Assembly: GCA_964485095.1 (NCBI GenBank)
Contig: CAZAIB010000001.1
Coordinates: 1-64,000 of the forward strand
DNA length: 64,000 nucleotides
Direction of reading: 5' to 3'
DNA from: CAYNWT01 sp964485095
GTDB lineage: Bacteria; Planctomycetota; Planctomycetia; Planctomycetales; Planctomycetaceae
Shown: piece by piece, positions 62,303 to 64,000 of the stretch
How positions within the stretch are numbered: the first letter of the stretch is position 1
Layout: each line of letters starts with the position of its first letter
The notes under the pieces: model-generated
Told to the model about the DNA's origin: nothing
Seen by the model: the letters and a program-made list of their open reading frames with translations, nothing else
Database searches by the model: none
Program-made: the position numbers and the translations under genes

Positions 62303-64000
62303 TTGGCCAATCAACAAGACTCATTCGACCGCATTTTTCCGCTACGTGATTTGCTACAAGGTCGATCTCGAACCGCGCTGATTTGGGCAGTGGTTGCAGC
62401 CGGATCTCTGTTTCTGGCGCTCACGTGTCTGTTGCTGTTGATCGGTCTCTTCGAACACCGTGGAAGCCTGGAACTCGACGCCAGCCGACATTCAGAACTG
62501 CAAGCCGCGGCCGGGCTGTCAGAAGGTTCGACCGGCCCGTGGACTGATAGCGGCTTGCTGCCCACCGTCTGGAACTCACGCGCGCGGTTGCCAGGGATTT
62601 CTGCCGGGCTGTTGGTCCGGAACTTTCAGGGGGTCTTCCTGTCAAACAGTCGGACAGCCACCGTTTTAGTAATCGGACTGCTGGTTCTGGGCTTGGTGTG
62701 GTCGGCCGCCGTCGCTGCCAACCACAAAACCAGCGTGCGCAGTTCGCGCGAAGCGGGGGATCGGTTGCGCAAAGGGATTCATCGGCAGGCGATGCGGTTG
62801 GCTCCGTCGAATCTTGGCCGCGAAGGCGTCGACGAGGCGCTGGATCTGTTTATGAACCGCACGGACAAGGTTCAAACCGGGTTGGCCAAATGGGTTCAGG
62901 TTATCACACGAGATTCCGCTGAAGTGATCGCCGTCACGGTGTTCCTGCTGGCGATCCAATGGCGCATCGCGTTGTTGTGTTTGATTCCGATTGTGATTTG
63001 TCTGTGGGTACTGAATGAGATCGCGCGGCTGTATGAACAAGCTGACCAACTAGCCGGAGACAAGGCGCGGGGCGAACTGCATTTGTTGGCCGAGAGCCTA
63101 AAAAAATCGCGACTCGTTCGCGCGTATGGAATGGAGGACTACGAGCAGGTTCAGTTTACGGAGACGCTGGATCGATACTCCGAAAAGCAGGGCGATGTCG
63201 CTCGCGGACGTCGAATGCACCGTTGGTTCTCACAACTAACCATTCTTATCGTGGCGCTGGTGATCATTTACCTGGTCTTGGGCGGACGAGTGCTGAGGAC
63301 TGGCGATCTCCGGTTCCCGCTGGCGGATGCCGTCATCATTGCCGGGTCTCTGATTTATCTCACGTTCCCGTTGTCACGATTGTTGAACCTGCGACCGATG
63401 CGGTCTGAAGTAGCTATCGAATCTGGTTTCGTGCAACGGTATCTGGCTCGCATTCCGGAAGTCGGACAAGCGGTCGGGGCCAAATTCCTGGAACCGCTCA
63501 CACGCGTCCTGCAATTGGATTCGGTTCATTATTCTGATGCTGCGGGACCACTGCTGCGTGGTCTGGATTTGAAAGTCAACGCGGGTGAAACGATTGCGAT
63601 CGTCTCAGTGAACCCGGCGGAAGCGCGCGCGGTGGCGTATATGATTCCGCGTTTCATTGAACCGGTCTCTGGTCGTGTCTTGTTTGACGGCGAAGATATC
63701 GCGTGGGTGACACTGGAATCGCTTCGAACGGAAGCGATCTTCGTCGGCGGAGATGAACCGTTCTTCACGGGGACCGTCCTGCAAAACCTGACCTGCGCGG
63801 ACTCAGACTATTCACTACAAAACGCGCACGAGGCGGCCAAGCAGGCGCATGCTCATAACTTCATTCTGGAGTTGCCAGCGGGTTACGAAACGCAAATTGG
63901 CGAACATGGCGAGCAACTTGATTCTGGCCAGGCTTTTCGCCTGTCGTTGGCTCGGGCACTCCTGCGTAAGCCGGCGTTGATGGTGATTGAGGAACCGTCG
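62303..64000 (+). CDS. ABC half-transporter with degenerate ATPase domain, 3'-truncated
   Basis: The 566 visible residues form an MsbA/LmrA-like half-transporter: a transmembrane domain (from about 28, RTALIWAVVAAGSLFLALTC, to about 385) followed by an ABC domain. The start is probably TTG 62303, 7 bases after GAGG; no in-frame ATG or GTG fits. The ATPase motifs have decayed. Where the Walker A should read GPSGAGKST there is SVNPAEARA (about 435-443), the Q-loop Gln is lost (VGGDEPFF), the signature is LDSGQ and the Walker B is ALMVIEEPS. It cannot bind ATP in the usual way and may need an active partner. The gene continues past the window. Confidence 0.75.
   Translation, partial: MANQQDSFDRIFPLRDLLQGRSRTALIWAVVAAGSLFLALTCLLLLIGLFEHRGSLELDASRHSELQAAAGLSEGSTGPWTDSGLLPTVWNSRARLPGISAGLLVRNFQGVFLSNSRTATVLVIGLLVLGLVWSAAVAANHKTSVRSSREAGDRLRKGIHRQAMRLAPSNLGREGVDEALDLFMNRTDKVQTGLAKWVQVITRDSAEVIAVTVFLLAIQWRIALLCLIPIVICLWVLNEIARLYEQADQLAGDKARGELHLLAESLKKSRLVRAYGMEDYEQVQFTETLDRYSEKQGDVARGRRMHRWFSQLTILIVALVIIYLVLGGRVLRTGDLRFPLADAVIIAGSLIYLTFPLSRLLNLRPMRSEVAIESGFVQRYLARIPEVGQAVGAKFLEPLTRVLQLDSVHYSDAAGPLLRGLDLKVNAGETIAIVSVNPAEARAVAYMIPRFIEPVSGRVLFDGEDIAWVTLESLRTEAIFVGGDEPFFTGTVLQNLTCADSDYSLQNAHEAAKQAHAHNFILELPAGYETQIGEHGEQLDSGQAFRLSLARALLRKPALMVIEEPS

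Noticed and set aside
1..64000. CRISPR array
   Set aside because: No evenly spaced short direct repeats with unique spacers were seen; the repeats present are inverted or dispersed.

Overview
The window reads as a planctomycete chromosome (order Planctomycetales; a Fuerstiella- or Gimesia-like genus is a guess). Support comes from ECF sigma factors paired with giant Ser/Thr kinases, a LEPR-XLL surface protein, a WD40 protein with a planctomycete-type cytochrome c domain, a PVC-type heme-binding CxxCH protein, and a beta-RFAP-synthase/DUF447 pair from tetrahydromethanopterin C1 metabolism.

Positions 1 to about 28186 look like the right part of an integrated mobile region. It opens with a mobility module: a truncated VirD4/TraG-like coupling ATPase, a replication-relaxation protein, several small accessory proteins and an excisionase-like HTH protein (1-5518). 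It closes at 28145-28186 with a 42-bp fragment of a tRNA-Arg(ACG) gene, from anticodon loop to discriminator base, followed by what looks like the old tRNA terminator. That is the footprint of integration into a tRNA gene whose intact copy should lie left of the window. A composite junction at 19046-19304 joins a degenerate copy of this right end to the last codons and terminator of the HTH gene. This suggests two elements stacked at one site, the second having lost its mobility genes.

The two cargoes follow the same plan. Cargo 1 (5762-18858) has a minus-strand operon (ECF sigma factor, a 1506-aa kinase-STAND-FGE receptor, a Cys-rich small protein, coiled-coil and small proteins). Divergent from it is an operon of a caspase-like protease, a secreted 770-aa protein, a TRYPCO1-like protein and an S41-type peptidase. 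Cargo 2 (19610-26983) has a CHAT-domain protease and an alpha/beta hydrolase facing a STAND-FGE receptor. The CHAT C-terminus and the STAND N-terminus share a short motif (NRG..VGRD then TG..N.V), suggestive of homotypic, possibly amyloid-like, signalling. Both look like NTP-dependent conflict or regulated-death systems. The domains are recognisable, but I cannot match the assemblies to a named system.

From about 28.4 kb the content is ordinary chromosome. It holds a small secreted Gly-rich protein, the LEPR-XLL repeat protein, a translationally coupled ECF sigma/WD40-LamG kinase pair, the WD40-cytochrome operon, an ABC-2 exporter, an esterase, a transglutaminase-like protein, a parvulin, D-Ala-D-Ala ligase, an H1-like protein, a tandem-PilZ protein, a ceramidase-like protein with LamG, and a thioesterase. 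A very large ThuA/SGNH/heme-binding protein is interrupted by a 100-N assembly gap. The window ends with the C1 pair, acylphosphatase, an ABC permease, and a half-transporter whose ATPase motifs have decayed. Two foldback (MITE-like) elements occur, one intergenic and one inserted in frame inside a gene.
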